DNA of 64,000 nucleotides, taken from NCBI RefSeq assembly GCF_036784765.1, contig NZ_CP136651.1, forward strand, positions 2,976,001 through 3,040,000. The letters are read 5' to 3'. Both the position numbers and the translations under genes were made by a program. Under the pieces are notes generated by a model. The model saw only the letters and a program-made list of their open reading frames with translations. It was not told the origin of the DNA and made no database searches. This stretch comes from Novosphingobium sp. ZN18A2. GTDB lineage: Bacteria > Pseudomonadota > Alphaproteobacteria > Sphingomonadales > Sphingomonadaceae. Shown piece after piece: positions 28,988 through 39,638 of the stretch (the first letter of the stretch is position 1; each line of letters begins with the position of its first letter).

Positions 28988-30103
28988 TCAGCCCCACCCG
29001 ATCTTGGTGAAGAAGACGGCGAAGAACGCATCGAGCACGATGACCACGAAGATCGCCATGACCACCGCGGAGGTTGTGCGGTTGCCCACTTCCTCTGCAT
29101 TCGATTTCACCTGCATGCCCTGATAGCAGCCGGAAATCGCCACGATCAGGCCGAACACCGGCGCCTTGACCAGCCCCACCCACACATCGTGCATGGGCAC
29201 GACTTCCTGAATGCGGCTGAGGAAGGTGAAGAACGGAATGCCCAGCGAAAGCGACGCAAGGAAAGCGCCGCCGACGATCGTCACCACAGAAGCATAGGCC
29301 CCCAGCAGGATCATCATGAAGACCCCCGCAAGGATACGCGGCAGGATCAGCGCCTCTACCGGGGAAACGCCGATGGTGCGCATCGCGTCCACTTCCTCGG
29401 TCAGTTTCATCGTGCCGATCTGCGCGGCGAAGGCCGAACCGGACCGGCCCGCCACCATGATCGCGGTCATCAGCACGCCCAGTTCGCGCAAGGTCAGCCG
29501 GCCCACAAGGTTGACCGTATAGATCTCCGCGCCGAACTGGCGCAGCTGCACCGCGCCCTGCTGGGCGATGACGATGCCGACCAGAAAGCTCATCAAGCCG
29601 ATGATCGGCAGGGCGGTTACACCCACAAGTTCCATCTGGTGGACAAGCGCCTTGCCGCGGAAGCGGCGCGGATGGCGGATGGTCGTGCCGATAGAGAGAA
29701 TGACCTCTCCCAGGAAACTTATGACCCCCACGGAGCCGCGCAGCAGGTCCATCGTCACTTCGCCAACGGCCATGGTCACGCGCTGGACCAGCGGCGCGCG
29801 CGGCGCGGACACGTCCTCGCGGTTGGCGTCCGCTTCGCTGATCGCGCCGATCAGCCGTTCGGCATTGCTGCTGGCGTTGACGATGCTGGCGCCCAGCCGC
29901 TGCGAAACACGCCAGACGACCCATGCGCCGACCGTATCGATCTCGCTTACGCCGGACAGGTCGACGGCGGACACCGGCCCATCCACCGCGCGCAGGGCGG
30001 CGTCGATCGGTCCCAGGGACGATACGATCATCGGGCCGCTGAACGCGACTGTCGTGCTTTCCCCGTCCCCGGGCACCAAGGTAAAATCGGCTAATGCCCG
30101 CAT
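28988..30103 (-). CDS. MlaE-like ABC permease with N-terminal STAS domain
   Basis: A 371-residue permease. Residues about 1-90 form a STAS-like domain ([21 protein letters not shown] ... [21 protein letters not shown]), so the function of the separate MlaB of enterobacteria is fused here. The MlaE domain follows with [70 protein letters not shown] and five or so membrane helices. First gene of the operon; its upstream region abuts the divergent valS. Confidence 0.93.
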   Translation of the reverse strand: MRALADFTLVPGDGESTTVAFSGPMIVSSLGPIDAALRAVDGPVSAVDLSGVSEIDTVGAWVVWRVSQRLGASIVNASSNAERLIGAISEADANREDVSAPRAPLVQRVTMAVGEVTMDLLRGSVGVISFLGEVILSIGTTIRHPRRFRGKALVHQMELVGVTALPIIGLMSFLVGIVIAQQGAVQLRQFGAEIYTVNLVGRLTLRELGVLMTAIMVAGRSGSAFAAQIGTMKLTEEVDAMRTIGVSPVEALILPRILAGVFMMILLGAYASVVTIVGGAFLASLSLGIPFFTFLSRIQEVVPMHDVWVGLVKAPVFGLIVAISGCYQGMQVKSNAEEVGNRTTSAVVMAIFVVIVLDAFFAVFFTKIGWG

Positions 30104-30231
30104 CGTTTCAGCCTAATGCGGGAAAAAGCGCGAGCCTACAAGTGCATGGGCGCGCGCTTCGCGGGCCTTGCGCGACCGCACGTTCCGTCAACGCTTGCCT
30201 GCCTGTGCATGCGCTGGCAAAGCGCGGCGCC

Positions 30232-32949
30232 ATGACCGATCAGAATCCCGCAACCGAACCGGCGGCAACGGAATTGCCGAAAACGTTCGAGCCCGCCGAG
30301 ATGGAGGCGCGCTGGTACGCGCATTGGGAAAGCACCGGGCAGTTCCGCCCCGAACGTCCCGACGCGCAGCCCTTCACCATCGTGAATCCGCCGCCCAACG
30401 TCACCGGAAACCTGCATATCGGCCACGCGCTGGACAACACGCTGCAGGACATCGTGATCCGTTACGAACGCCTGCGCGGGAAAGACGCGCTGTGGGTGGT
30501 GGGTACGGACCACGCCGGCATCGCCACGCAGATGGTGGTCGAACGCCAGATGGAAGCGAAGCAGGACAAGCGCACCAATTATTCGCGCGAAGGCTTTGTG
30601 GAGAAGGTCTGGGAATGGAAGGCGGAAAGCGGCGGCCAGATCACGCGCCAGCTGCGCCGCCTGGGCTGTTCGATGGACTGGAGCCGCGAACAGTTCACCA
30701 TGGACCCGCACTTCACCCGCGCCGTGGTGAAGGTGTTCGTGGACCTGTATAATCAGGGCCTGATCTACCGCGACAAGCGGCTGGTGAACTGGGACCCCAA
30801 GCTGAAAACCGCGATTTCCGATCTGGAAGTGGAAACGCAGGAACTGAAGGGCAGCTTCTGGCATTTCCGCTATCCGCTCGCCGACGGGGTGACGCTGGAT
30901 AACGGGCAGGACTTTATCGAAGTCGCCACAACGCGCCCCGAAACGATGCTGGCCGATATGGCCGTGGCCGTTCACCCGACGGACGAACGCTATGCCAGCG
31001 TGATCGGCAAGGACATCCTCCAGCCGATCACCGGGCGCCGCTTCAAGGTGGTGGCGGACGAACACGCCGATCCCGAACTGGGCAGCGGCGCGGTGAAGAT
31101 CACGCCGGGGCACGATTTCAACGACTTCGAAGTGGGCAAGCGGGCGGGAATCGAACCGCGCGACATGCTCAACATGTTCGATGCCGAAGCCAACGTGGTG
31201 CAGGTGGCCGATAACCTGATCCCCGCCGAATTCGTGGGGATGGAACGGTTTGAGGCGCGCAAGCTCGTTGTCCGGCGGATGAAGGAACTGGGCTTCCTGA
31301 TCCCCCACATCACGAAGGACAAGGAAGGCAACGAAGCAGAGCACGACGCGGAGCCGCGCACGATCCAGACGCCCTTTGGCGACCGTGGCGGCGTGGTGAT
31401 CGAACCATGGCTGACGGACCAGTGGTATGTCGATGCCGAAAAGCTCGCCGCCGCGCCGATGGAAGCGGTGCGTTCGGGCGCCATCGAGATCGTGCCGAAG
31501 ACGTGGGAGAAGACGTTCTTCAACTGGATGGAGAACATCCAGCCGTGGTGCGTAAGCCGCCAGTTGTGGTGGGGGCACCGGATTCCGGCGTGGTATGGCT
31601 CAGACGGGAAATGCTACGTTGCCGAGAGCGAAGATGAAGCGCGCGCGCAAGCGGGCGAAGGCATCACGCTTGAACGCGATCCCGACGTTCTGGACACATG
31701 GTTTTCTTCCGCGCTGTGGCCGTTTGCCACGCTGGGCTGGCCGGACCAGACCGACCTTCTGAAAAAGCACTATCCCAACGACCTGCTGATTTCCGGTTTC
31801 GACATCCTGTTCTTCTGGGATGCGCGCATGGCGATGCAGGGCATCCATTTCATGAACGAAGTGCCGTGGAAGCGGCTTTACCTGCACGGGCTGGTGCGCG
31901 CGGCGGACGGCTCGAAAATGTCGAAGTCGAAGGGCAACGTGGTCGATCCGCTGATCCTTGTCGATCAGTACGGGGCGGATGCGCTGCGCTTTTTCATGGC
32001 GGCGATGGAAAGCCAGGGCCGCGACATCAAGATGGATGAAAGGCGGGTCGAAGGATACCGCAACTTCGCCACCAAGCTGTGGAACGCCGCGCGTTTCTGC
32101 CAGTCGAACGGCATCGGCGCGTCGCAATCGCTTGCCGCCCCCACGGCGACCAGCGCGGTCAACAAGTGGATCGTGGGCGAAGTGGTGGAAACCCTTGCCG
32201 AACTGGACAAGGCGATGGCCGACCTGCGCTTCGATGCCGCCGCCAACATCATCTATCACTTCGTGTGGGACCAGTTCTGCGACTGGTACATCGAGCTGGT
32301 GAAGGGCAACTTCGACGCGGAAACCAAGGCTGTCGCCGGATGGGTGCTCGACCAGATCCTTGTCATGCTGCACCCGTTCATGCCCTTCGTGACCGAAGAA
32401 CTGTGGTCGAAGATGGGCACGCGGCCTTACGACCTGATCGTTGCGAAGTGGCCGCAGCCCGACGCGGGCGTTGACGCGGCGGCAAAGCGCGAAGTGGAAT
32501 GGCTGATCGCGCTCGTTTCCAACCTGCGCACCGCCAAAAACGAACTGGGCATCGCGCCCGGCGCCAAGCTGGACGCCTATCTGCCAGAACCGAGCGCGGC
32601 GACCCGCGCGATCATCGATGCCAACACCGGCGCGATAGACCGGCTGGCGCGGCTCAGTTCGATCCATTTCGAAGCGGCCCCGGCGGGTGCGGCGATGCAG
32701 GTTGGCGCGGGCGATGCCAACATCGTGATCCCGCTGGAAGGCGTGATAGACATCGCGGCGGAAAAGGCACGGCTGGAAAAGGCGCTGGCGACCGCGGAAA
32801 AGGAAGCCAGATCGCTGGAAGGCCGCCTGTCGAACCCAAAGTTCGTTGAAAAGGCCAAGCCCGAAGCGGTGGAAAAGGCGCGTGCCGACCATGCCGCCCA
32901 CGCGGCGGAGGCCGATCGGCTGAGAGCGGCGCTGGCGCGGCTGGGGTGA
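30232..32949 (+). CDS. valS: Valyl-tRNA synthetase
   Basis: A 905-residue class I synthetase that charges tRNA-Val and edits misactivated threonine. The HIGH motif is in [18 protein letters not shown] (about 50-67) and KMSKS in [16 protein letters not shown] (about 560-575). The CP1 editing domain lies between ([16 protein letters not shown]). The C-terminal coiled-coil arm typical of ValRS is present ([35 protein letters not shown]). The start at 30232 follows from the family N-terminus; the reading from 30094 overlaps the mlaE promoter region. Confidence 0.97.
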   Translation: MTDQNPATEPAATELPKTFEPAEMEARWYAHWESTGQFRPERPDAQPFTIVNPPPNVTGNLHIGHALDNTLQDIVIRYERLRGKDALWVVGTDHAGIATQMVVERQMEAKQDKRTNYSREGFVEKVWEWKAESGGQITRQLRRLGCSMDWSREQFTMDPHFTRAVVKVFVDLYNQGLIYRDKRLVNWDPKLKTAISDLEVETQELKGSFWHFRYPLADGVTLDNGQDFIEVATTRPETMLADMAVAVHPTDERYASVIGKDILQPITGRRFKVVADEHADPELGSGAVKITPGHDFNDFEVGKRAGIEPRDMLNMFDAEANVVQVADNLIPAEFVGMERFEARKLVVRRMKELGFLIPHITKDKEGNEAEHDAEPRTIQTPFGDRGGVVIEPWLTDQWYVDAEKLAAAPMEAVRSGAIEIVPKTWEKTFFNWMENIQPWCVSRQLWWGHRIPAWYGSDGKCYVAESEDEARAQAGEGITLERDPDVLDTWFSSALWPFATLGWPDQTDLLKKHYPNDLLISGFDILFFWDARMAMQGIHFMNEVPWKRLYLHGLVRAADGSKMSKSKGNVVDPLILVDQYGADALRFFMAAMESQGRDIKMDERRVEGYRNFATKLWNAARFCQSNGIGASQSLAAPTATSAVNKWIVGEVVETLAELDKAMADLRFDAAANIIYHFVWDQFCDWYIELVKGNFDAETKAVAGWVLDQILVMLHPFMPFVTEELWSKMGTRPYDLIVAKWPQPDAGVDAAAKREVEWLIALVSNLRTAKNELGIAPGAKLDAYLPEPSAATRAIIDANTGAIDRLARLSSIHFEAAPAGAAMQVGAGDANIVIPLEGVIDIAAEKARLEKALATAEKEARSLEGRLSNPKFVEKAKPEAVEKARADHAAHAAEADRLRAALARLG

Positions 32950-33122
32950 CACTTCAAAGGGGGGAACACGCCGGTTTCCTACACTGTGCTTTCGTGCCAT
33001 GCGCGATGGCCATGACCCTCGCCCGCGCCTCGACCGGGAAAGCCCCTTCCCCCCGCCGTGTCACCCTCGCAGATCGCGTGGACACCTCCAGCGATTCCGG
33101 GCTTTCGCGTATGGCGCACCCG

Positions 33123-33139
33123 GGTGACACAGTGTCACC
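33123..33139. promoter_or_regulatory. Palindrome GGTGACACAGTGTCACC ahead of queE
   Basis: Perfect 8-bp arms around a single base, 25 bases before the queE ATG, followed by an extra half-site CTGTCACC (33141-33148). A TGTCACC also appears near 33058. The position fits an operator or a 5' UTR hairpin. The remainder of the 214-base gap between valS and queE shows nothing else I can name. Confidence 0.4.
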
Positions 33140-33163
33140 TCTGTCACCCTGTGGAGCCGTTGT

Positions 33164-33910
33164 ATGGCACTAGTCCTCGCCACCACGACTCCCGGCGAAC
33201 CGGAAATCTTCGCCTCGCTTCAGGGAGAGGGGCCGTCCATCGGGCGCCCGTCCGTGTTCGTGCGCCTGTCGCGCTGCAACCTTGCCTGCCGCTGGTGCGA
33301 CACCGCCTATACCTGGCGCTTCACCGGCGACAACCGGCCGCACCGGGACGATCTGACGTTCGAACGCAAGGCCAACCAGATGACGCTGGACGAGGCCGAC
33401 GTGGCGGACCGCATCTGTGCATACGATGTGGACAGGCTGGTGATAACCGGTGGAGAACCGCTGCTTCAGGCCCCCGCCCTCTCCCGCGTGCTGCACCGGT
33501 TGAAGGACATGCGGCCCACCCTTCACGCAGAGGTGGAAACCAATGGCACGGTGCCCGTTCCGGAAGCGCTGGAAGCACTGGTGGACCAATGGAACGTAAG
33601 CCCCAAGCTGGCGCATTCGGGCAATCCCGCCGACCTTGCACTGCCCCCTGAACAGATTGAACAATGGTCGAAAAACAATAAAGCTTACTTCAAGTTCGTG
33701 ATTGCCAATCCGGCAGATTGCGACGAGGTTTCCGCCCTCGCCGCACGCCATGGCATCGCGCCCGTGCGCCTGTTCGTGATGCCCGAAGGCACCGACAGCG
33801 AAACGCTGCGCACGCGGTCAAAATGGCTGGCGGAAGAGGCGTTGCGGCGCGGCTGGCGCTTTACCGACCGGCTGCATATCCACCTTTACGGCGACACACG
33901 CGGCACTTAA
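33164..33910 (+). CDS. queE: 7-carboxy-7-deazaguanine synthase (radical SAM)
   Basis: A 248-residue QueE. It converts 6-carboxytetrahydropterin to 7-carboxy-7-deazaguanine on the way to queuosine. It begins with the family [38 protein letters not shown], which contains the CxxxCxxC cluster motif at about residues 39-46. The SAM-binding GGEP lies in [11 protein letters not shown], and the C-terminus [11 protein letters not shown] is QueE-like. No queC or queD is adjacent. recF follows 10 bases downstream in the same direction. Confidence 0.94.
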   Translation: MALVLATTTPGEPEIFASLQGEGPSIGRPSVFVRLSRCNLACRWCDTAYTWRFTGDNRPHRDDLTFERKANQMTLDEADVADRICAYDVDRLVITGGEPLLQAPALSRVLHRLKDMRPTLHAEVETNGTVPVPEALEALVDQWNVSPKLAHSGNPADLALPPEQIEQWSKNNKAYFKFVIANPADCDEVSALAARHGIAPVRLFVMPEGTDSETLRTRSKWLAEEALRRGWRFTDRLHIHLYGDTRGT

Positions 33911-33920
33911 CCGCACACAG

Positions 33921-34994
33921 ATGCCGCTGACCCGCCTCACCTTGCGCGACTTCCGCAACCATGCGGCGACGAGGCTTGATGGTCTTGCGCGTTTCAACGT
34001 CCTGGTGGGCGAAAACGGCGCGGGCAAGACCAACGTGCTCGAAGCGATTTCGCTGCTGGCGCCGGGGCGCGGCCTGCGCCGTGCTTCGCCCGCGGAAATG
34101 GCGGGCCATTCGGGCAGCGGCAGCTTTGCGGTGTCGGCCGAACTGGAAGGCGGAGACGTGTCGATCGTCACCGCCACCACGCCGCAGGCGCCCGCGCGGC
34201 GCACGGTGCGGATCAACGGTGCCGAAGCGCCGGCCGCGCGGCTGGGCGAATGGCTTTCGCTCACATGGCTTACCCCCGCGCAGGACCGTCTGTTTGCAGA
34301 CAGCCCCGGCGCCCGGCGGCGTTTCCTCGACAGGCTGGTGCTGGCGCGCGACCCCGGCCATGCGCGCCTTGCCGCGCGCTATGAAACCGCGCTGCGCGAA
34401 AGGAACCGCCTGCTGGCCGAACCGGGCGAGCCGGATGCACGCTGGCTTGATGCACTGGAAGCGCAACTGGGCGAAAGCGGTGCGGCGCTGGCGGCGGCAC
34501 GGCGGCGCATGGTGGACGATCTTGCGGCCGCCATCGCCACACTGCCCGAACAGCCTTTTGCCCGTCCGTCGCTTTCCTATGCGAGCGAAACCCCGGCGGA
34601 AGAGGCCGCGCTGGCCGAAGCCCTGCGCGAGGGCCGCCGCCGTGATCGCGCGGCCGGGCGCACGCTGGCTGGCCCGCACCGCGACGATCTTGCCGTTACG
34701 CTTGCCGCCAAGCACGCGCCCGCCGCCGAGTGTTCTACCGGCGAACAGAAAGCGATGCTGATCTCCATCGTCCTTGCCCACGCCGCGCTTGCCGCCGAAG
34801 GCCGCCCGCGCCTGCTGCTGCTGGACGAGATCGCCGCCCACCTGGATCCGGTGCGCCGCGCCGCCCTGTTCGACCGGCTGGCGCGCGGCACCGCGCAAGT
34901 ATGGATGACCGGCACCGAAGCCGCGCCCTTCGATGAAATCGCGGGCCGCGCCGCAATGTGGTGCGTGAGGAACGGCGTGGCGGAGCGGATCTAG
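33921..34994 (+). CDS. recF: DNA replication and repair protein RecF
   Basis: A 357-residue SMC-like ABC ATPase that loads RecA at gaps with RecO and RecR. Motifs: [20 protein letters not shown], Walker [28 protein letters not shown] (about 28-54), signature region [21 protein letters not shown], and Walker [19 protein letters not shown]. It is not next to dnaA-dnaN-gyrB, the classical arrangement, but that is common in this order. It starts 10 bases after queE, possibly co-transcribed. Confidence 0.95.
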   Translation: MPLTRLTLRDFRNHAATRLDGLARFNVLVGENGAGKTNVLEAISLLAPGRGLRRASPAEMAGHSGSGSFAVSAELEGGDVSIVTATTPQAPARRTVRINGAEAPAARLGEWLSLTWLTPAQDRLFADSPGARRRFLDRLVLARDPGHARLAARYETALRERNRLLAEPGEPDARWLDALEAQLGESGAALAAARRRMVDDLAAAIATLPEQPFARPSLSYASETPAEEAALAEALREGRRRDRAAGRTLAGPHRDDLAVTLAAKHAPAAECSTGEQKAMLISIVLAHAALAAEGRPRLLLLDEIAAHLDPVRRAALFDRLARGTAQVWMTGTEAAPFDEIAGRAAMWCVRNGVAERI

Positions 34995-35043
34995 GCAGTA
35001 ACGTGCTCAGGAAAGGCCGGAAAGAAAATCAGGGCAGTCGCAA

Positions 35044-35071
35044 TTTACGTAAATGGAGCGTTTACCGTAAA
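35044..35071. promoter_or_regulatory. Two tandem TTTAC/GTAAA palindromes upstream of a small secreted protein gene
   Basis: TTTACGTAAA (35044-35053) and TTTACCGTAAA (35061-35071) lie 17 bases apart, start to start. A third, looser TTACCGATT/AATCGTAA pair lies at about 35092-35113. A possible -35 TTGACC is at 35082-35087. The array sits 93-120 bases before the ATG at 35164 and suggests cooperative binding of a dimeric regulator. Confidence 0.45.
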
Positions 35072-35163
35072 GCCGATAAAATTGACCATTTTTACCGATT
35101 AATGCAATCGTAACCCCGCCATGATGGAAGTCTTTCCGAGATAAAGTTGAACGGAGACTTCCA

Positions 35164-35526
35164 ATGCGCAAGTCATTCTCTGCAATTTCGATAACTGCAC
35201 TGGTTGCCATTTCGATGATCCCCTCGCTTCCCGCCCATGCCACCCCGGATAACGGCGCCGCTGTATTCAAGGGAAATGCCTGCGGCTTCCACATCGACAC
35301 CCCGGAAGGCTATGTCGCCGCCACCGGCACGTCGCACTATGTCGTCAACCACGGCGGCATGACCACGGCCCTTTGCAATCTTGACCAGACGACCGGCCCG
35401 AAGCTGAGCCGCACTTACGTCGAAACCGGCTGGAGTTGCGGTAGCCGGACGCTTGGCACCAGCAACGACACGAAGGCGATCCTGACGCCGAGCGGGAATG
35501 TGACGATCATCTGCAAGTTCCACTAG
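35164..35526 (+). CDS. Small secreted protein of unknown function
   Basis: A 120-residue protein with a Sec signal peptide (residues 1-26, ending PAHA). The mature part has four Cys (GNACGFHID, ALCNLDQ, GWSCGSRT, IICKFH), which could form two disulfides, and a beta-rich pattern (AATGTSHYVVNHGGMTTALCNL, VETGWSCGSRTL, TPSGNVTIICKF). I do not recognise the family. A Shine-Dalgarno GGAG precedes the ATG. The upstream palindromes suggest specific regulation. Antisense reading on the other strand is not convincing. Confidence 0.75.
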   Translation: MRKSFSAISITALVAISMIPSLPAHATPDNGAAVFKGNACGFHIDTPEGYVAATGTSHYVVNHGGMTTALCNLDQTTGPKLSRTYVETGWSCGSRTLGTSNDTKAILTPSGNVTIICKFH

Positions 35527-35600
35527 GGACGACAGGGACAGGTTCGACTTCGACTCTGCGCGTCCGCTATCCTGTCGTTCCAGGTACCAGTCCGCGCCGC

Positions 35601-36323
35601 CTAAGCCCCCTCGTCATTCAGTCCGGCGACCACGCGGTCCACGGTAGCCGCAACCACCTTGCCCACGCCTTTGGCATTGGGGTGGATGTTGTCTGCCTGC
35701 ATCAGGCCGGCTTGCCCGACCACCGGTTGCAGGAAGAACGGCACCAGCGCGTCGCCGTGCTTCTTCGTCAGTTCGGGGAACAGTTCGTTGAAACGGCTTG
35801 CATAGTCCTTGCCCATGTTGGGCGCGGCCAGCATTCCTTCCACGATCACGGGAATGTGCCGCTTGTCGAATTCGGCAAGGATCGCGTCCAGGTTCGCGCG
35901 TGTCTGGTCCAGCGGCAACCCACGCAGCATGTCGTTCCCGCCAAGGCTGATCAGCGCAAGAACGGGCCTGGCCGGCTGGTTGTCGAGCGTGAAGGCCAGC
36001 CGTTCGCGCGCGGCGGCGGTGGTGTCGCCCGAAACGCCCGCGTTGACCACGCTGGCGTTGATACCCTTGGCCCACAGCGCGCGTTCAAGCTGCGCGGGAT
36101 AGCTTTCGCCGGGGTCGAGGCCGTATCCGGCAAAAAGGCTGTCCCCGAAGGCCAGCACCACCTTGTGCGGCCCCGCCGGGCGCTGCGGCGGCTGGGCAGA
36201 GGCGCTTGCCTGCGGCGCGGCGGGGGCCGTCCGGTCTCCGCACCCCGCCAGCGCGAGCGGCAGCGCGAAGGCGATGGCGGTGAAGGTGGCGGCTTTGGCG
36301 AACGGGCGTCTGGCTTGCTCCAT
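35601..36323 (-). CDS. tesA: GDSL-type lysophospholipase/thioesterase lipoprotein (TesA-like)
   Basis: A 240-residue SGNH hydrolase. The N-terminus is a lipoprotein signal with lipobox ALAGC (Cys28). Block I is VVLAFGDSLFAGYGLDPGESYP (catalytic Ser), the oxyanion Gly is in NAGVSGDTTAA, block III is SLGGNDMLRG (Asn), and the C-terminal Asp-His pair is in ADNIHPNAKGV. It hydrolyses acyl esters or thioesters in the periplasm; E. coli TesA is soluble and periplasmic, whereas this one is lipid-anchored. It is divergent from ybbA-ybbP, the same neighbourhood as in E. coli. Confidence 0.9.
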   Translation of the reverse strand: MEQARRPFAKAATFTAIAFALPLALAGCGDRTAPAAPQASASAQPPQRPAGPHKVVLAFGDSLFAGYGLDPGESYPAQLERALWAKGINASVVNAGVSGDTTAAARERLAFTLDNQPARPVLALISLGGNDMLRGLPLDQTRANLDAILAEFDKRHIPVIVEGMLAAPNMGKDYASRFNELFPELTKKHGDALVPFFLQPVVGQAGLMQADNIHPNAKGVGKVVAATVDRVVAGLNDEGA

Positions 36324-36350
36324 GCCCCCTATCTATGCCATCGCTGGCGC

Positions 36351-37055
36351 GTGACAAGCGACCCTGCGGCCCGTTCCGCTTCCGTTATCGTTGCCCGCAA
36401 CCTCACGCTCGCGCTGGGCGAAGCGGACGCGCGCGTGGACGTGCTGCGCGGCATCGACCTTTCCGTGCGCGAGGGCGAGACGCTGGCGCTGCTCGGCCCT
36501 TCCGGTTCGGGCAAGTCCAGCCTGCTGGCGGTGCTATCGGGGCTGGACCGGGCAAGCGGCGGGCACCTTTCGGTCGCCGGGCAGGATTTTACCGTGCTGG
36601 ACGAAGACGCGCTGGCCGCAGCGCGGCGCGGGCGCATCGGCATCGTGCTTCAGGCCTTCCACCTTCTGCCGACCATGACCGCGCTGGAGAACGTGGCCAC
36701 GCCGCTGGAACTGGCAGGAATGGCGCACGCATTCGATCGCGCCCGCGACGAGTTGAAAGCGGTCGGCCTTGGCCACCGGCTGACCCACTATCCCGCGCAG
36801 CTTTCGGGCGGAGAGCAACAGCGCGTGGCCATCGCCCGCGCGCTCGCCCCGCGCCCGGTGCTGCTTTTCGCGGACGAGCCGACCGGCAACCTTGACCACG
36901 CGACCGGCGACAACGTGTCCGACCTGCTGTTCTCGCGCGCCGGGGAAGCGGGCGCGACGCTGGTGATCGTAACCCACGATCCGGCACTGGCCCGCCGGTG
37001 CGAGCGGATCGTGACGCTGGAAGACGGGCGCATCGTATCGGACAGCGCGGCATGA
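36351..37055 (+). CDS. ybbA: ABC transporter ATP-binding protein YbbA
   Basis: A 234-residue MacB/LolD-type ATPase. Walker A is LLGPSGSGKSSLL (about 45), Q-loop GIVLQAFHLLPTMTALENV, signature LSGGEQQRVAIARALA, Walker B VLLFADEPTGNLD. The GTG at 36351 is used because it begins just after the divergent tesA region and precedes the conserved VIVARNLTLALG. With YbbP it forms a type VII mechanotransmission ABC system of the FtsEX/LolCDE/MacB class. YbbAP-TesA are proposed to act together on lipid-like or acylated substrates. Confidence 0.92.
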   Translation: MTSDPAARSASVIVARNLTLALGEADARVDVLRGIDLSVREGETLALLGPSGSGKSSLLAVLSGLDRASGGHLSVAGQDFTVLDEDALAAARRGRIGIVLQAFHLLPTMTALENVATPLELAGMAHAFDRARDELKAVGLGHRLTHYPAQLSGGEQQRVAIARALAPRPVLLFADEPTGNLDHATGDNVSDLLFSRAGEAGATLVIVTHDPALARRCERIVTLEDGRIVSDSAA

Positions 37056-39595
37056 CAGGCTGGCGCACCGCGTGGACGCTGGCGCGGCGCGGGCTGGACT
37101 GGCGCTTTCGCGGCCTGCGCCTGCTGGTGGTGTGCATCGTGCTGGGCACCGCCGCGCTTGCCGCGATCGGCACGCTGACCGGCGCGATAGAGCGCGAACT
37201 GGCCGAGCGCGGACAGGTGCTGCTGGGCGGCGACGTGGAAGTGCAGATCCCTCTGCGCGCGGCGAGCCCGGACGAACTGGCAGAATTCCGCAGCTTCGGC
37301 CCGGTTTCGTCGGGAATGCGGATGCAGGCGATGGCGCGGCGCACCGGTACGGCGGGCGAAAGCGTGGTGGCGACGCCCGTCGCGCTGAAGCAGGTGGACG
37401 GCAACTGGCCGCTTTACGGCACCTTGCGACTGAAGGGCGGGCGCGTTGCCGGCGCGCCAGCAGGCATGGATGCATGGATCGATCCGGGCGTGGGAGAGCG
37501 GCTGGGCCTGAAAACCGGCGACACGTTCGCCATCGGCAAGGCGCGCCTGACCGTGGGCGGCGTGATCGCCAGTGAGTCGGACCGGCTTTCGGAAGGCTTC
37601 TCGCTCGGCCCCACGGTGATTATCGGCAAGGCCGCGCTCGATACGTCGGGCCTTGTCCAGCCGGGCAGCATGGTGCGTTCGAAATACCGCATAAAGCTGC
37701 CGCCCGGCAGTGATCCCAAGGCGGTGGAGGCGGCCATCAAGACGAAGTTCCCCGATGCCGCGCTGGGCACGCGCACGCGCGACGCCGCATCGCCGGGGCT
37801 GGACCGCTTCGTGGGGCGGATGGGGCAGTTCCTGCTGCTGGTGGCGCTTGCCGCGCTGGCGATTGCGGGGATCGGCATAGGCAACGGGGTATCGGGTTAT
37901 CTGGAGGCACGGCGCGGCAGCATCGCCACGCTGAAGGTTCTGGGCGCGACAAGCGGCGATATCGCACGGATTTTCCTTTTGCAGATCGCGGTGACCGCGC
38001 TCGTCTCCGTGATCGCGGGGCTGGCAATCGGGCTGGCCGTTACTCCGCTGCTGGGCCTTGCGCTGAAAGGGCTGCTGCCCGTGGCGCCGGGTTTCGTGTT
38101 CGATGGCGTCGCACTTGCCACGGCGGCGGCGTTCGGCCTGCTGATCGCGCTGACATTCGCCGCGCCTCCGCTGGTGCGTGCGCGCGAATTTCCCGCGATG
38201 GCGCTGATGCGCGCCCGCGTATCGCCGCTTTCCGCGCGGTGGCGGCCGCTGTTGCTGCCCGTGGGTCTGGGGCTTGCCGGTATCGTGGCGCTGGCGGTGT
38301 TGACCGCACCGCAAAAGCTGCTCGCGGCGGGCTTTCTTGGCGGCGCGGCGGCGCTGTTCTTCCTGCTGCTGGCGCTGGGTCGCGCGGTGACATGGGCCGC
38401 TGCGCGCGCGGCGCGCCCAAAGAACACGGTGTTGCGCCTTGCGCTTGCCAACCTGCACCGCCCCGGCGCGCAGACCGGGCCGCTGGTGGTGGCGCTGGGC
38501 TTCGGCCTTGCCGCATTCGTGCTGATCGCAGCGATACAGACCAGCCTTGACGGCAATATCGCGCGCCGTGTGCCCACCCGCGCGCCGGACTATTTCGTGC
38601 TGGACGTGCCAAAGGACAAGGCGGCGCAATTCGAACAGGCGGTGCGTGGCGCCGCCCCCAGAGCCGCTATCCGCACGGTGCCCGCGCTGCGCGGGTCAAT
38701 CCTTGCCTTCGGACCGAAAGACCGGATGACCGTGGTCGCGCAGATGGGCAAGATCTCCGACGGGGCATGGGCGCTGCGCGGCGACCGGGGCCTCACCTAT
38801 TCGGCGGACGTGCCCGAAGGCAACACGGTGACGCAAGGCAAGTGGTGGCCGAAGGATTATACCGGCGAGCCGCTGGTTTCGGTGGACGAGAACCTGGCCA
38901 AGGCCATCGGCCTTTCCATCGGCGACTATATCCGCTTCACGTTCCTGGGGGTTGAGCGCACCGCGCGGGTCGCATCGTTTCGGCGGATTGACTGGGATTC
39001 GCTGGGTTTCAACTATGTGCTGGTGTTCAGCCCCAACACGCTGGAAGACGCGCCGCACAACCTTGCCGCGACGATAGAATTGCCCGCCGGTGAAAAGGGA
39101 AGCGGCACGAAGGCCGCGATCCTCTCCGCGCTGGTGCGGCAATTCCCGTCAAGCTCTGTAATAGAGGTCGGCCCGGTGATCGGGCAGGCGCGCACGATCC
39201 TTTCGCAGATGGGCACCGCCATCCTTGCCGCCGCCAGCGTGGCGATCCTGGCGGGGCTGGCCGTCCTGGCGGGCGCGATCGCCGCCGCGCGCGAGGCGCG
39301 AACCTATGACAACGTGATCCTGCGCGTGCTGGGTGCAAGCCGCCGCCAGCTTATTACCCTGCTGCTGTCCGAATACACGCTGCTGGTGGCGGTGACATCG
39401 GCGATCGCGCTGGCGCTGGGCACGGGCGCGGCATGGCTGGTGGTGACGCGATTGTTCGATTTCGAATGGATGCCCGGCTGGCCGCGCGTGCTGGGCGTGC
39501 TGGGCGCGGGGGCGGCGCTGGTGCTGATTCTGGCGGTCACCGGATCGCTGGGCGTGCTGCGCAGCCGCCCCGCGCGGGTGCTGCGCGAGCTGTGA
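37052..39595 (+). CDS. ybbP: FtsX-like ABC permease YbbP
   Basis: An 847-residue permease with the duplicated FtsX architecture of YbbP: an N-terminal helix (RLLVVCIVLGTAALAAIGTLTGAIERELAERGQVLLGGDVEVQ), a large periplasmic domain, helices near residues 260-400, a second periplasmic domain (about 515-690), and three C-terminal helices ending GVLRSRPARVLREL. ATGA overlap with ybbA sets the start. The pair probably uses ATP to move a substrate at the outer face of the inner membrane. TesA encoded next door may process it. Confidence 0.92.
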   Translation: MTGWRTAWTLARRGLDWRFRGLRLLVVCIVLGTAALAAIGTLTGAIERELAERGQVLLGGDVEVQIPLRAASPDELAEFRSFGPVSSGMRMQAMARRTGTAGESVVATPVALKQVDGNWPLYGTLRLKGGRVAGAPAGMDAWIDPGVGERLGLKTGDTFAIGKARLTVGGVIASESDRLSEGFSLGPTVIIGKAALDTSGLVQPGSMVRSKYRIKLPPGSDPKAVEAAIKTKFPDAALGTRTRDAASPGLDRFVGRMGQFLLLVALAALAIAGIGIGNGVSGYLEARRGSIATLKVLGATSGDIARIFLLQIAVTALVSVIAGLAIGLAVTPLLGLALKGLLPVAPGFVFDGVALATAAAFGLLIALTFAAPPLVRAREFPAMALMRARVSPLSARWRPLLLPVGLGLAGIVALAVLTAPQKLLAAGFLGGAAALFFLLLALGRAVTWAAARAARPKNTVLRLALANLHRPGAQTGPLVVALGFGLAAFVLIAAIQTSLDGNIARRVPTRAPDYFVLDVPKDKAAQFEQAVRGAAPRAAIRTVPALRGSILAFGPKDRMTVVAQMGKISDGAWALRGDRGLTYSADVPEGNTVTQGKWWPKDYTGEPLVSVDENLAKAIGLSIGDYIRFTFLGVERTARVASFRRIDWDSLGFNYVLVFSPNTLEDAPHNLAATIELPAGEKGSGTKAAILSALVRQFPSSSVIEVGPVIGQARTILSQMGTAILAAASVAILAGLAVLAGAIAAAREARTYDNVILRVLGASRRQLITLLLSEYTLLVAVTSAIALALGTGAAWLVVTRLFDFEWMPGWPRVLGVLGAGAALVLILAVTGSLGVLRSRPARVLREL

Positions 39596-39638
39596 TCCTG
39601 TCGAAGGGCCGCTCCTGGCGATGAAGCCGCGCGGGGCC

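Noticed and set aside
28056..29924. A 622-codon frame joining the MlaF ATPase to an upstream Arg/Gly-rich segment
   Set aside because: The upstream part overlaps mlaE in another frame; the ATPase starts at 28985.
35007..35300. 97-codon minus-strand frame
   Set aside because: It covers the palindromic control region and the signal peptide of the secreted protein on the other strand; no domain and no good ribosome binding site.
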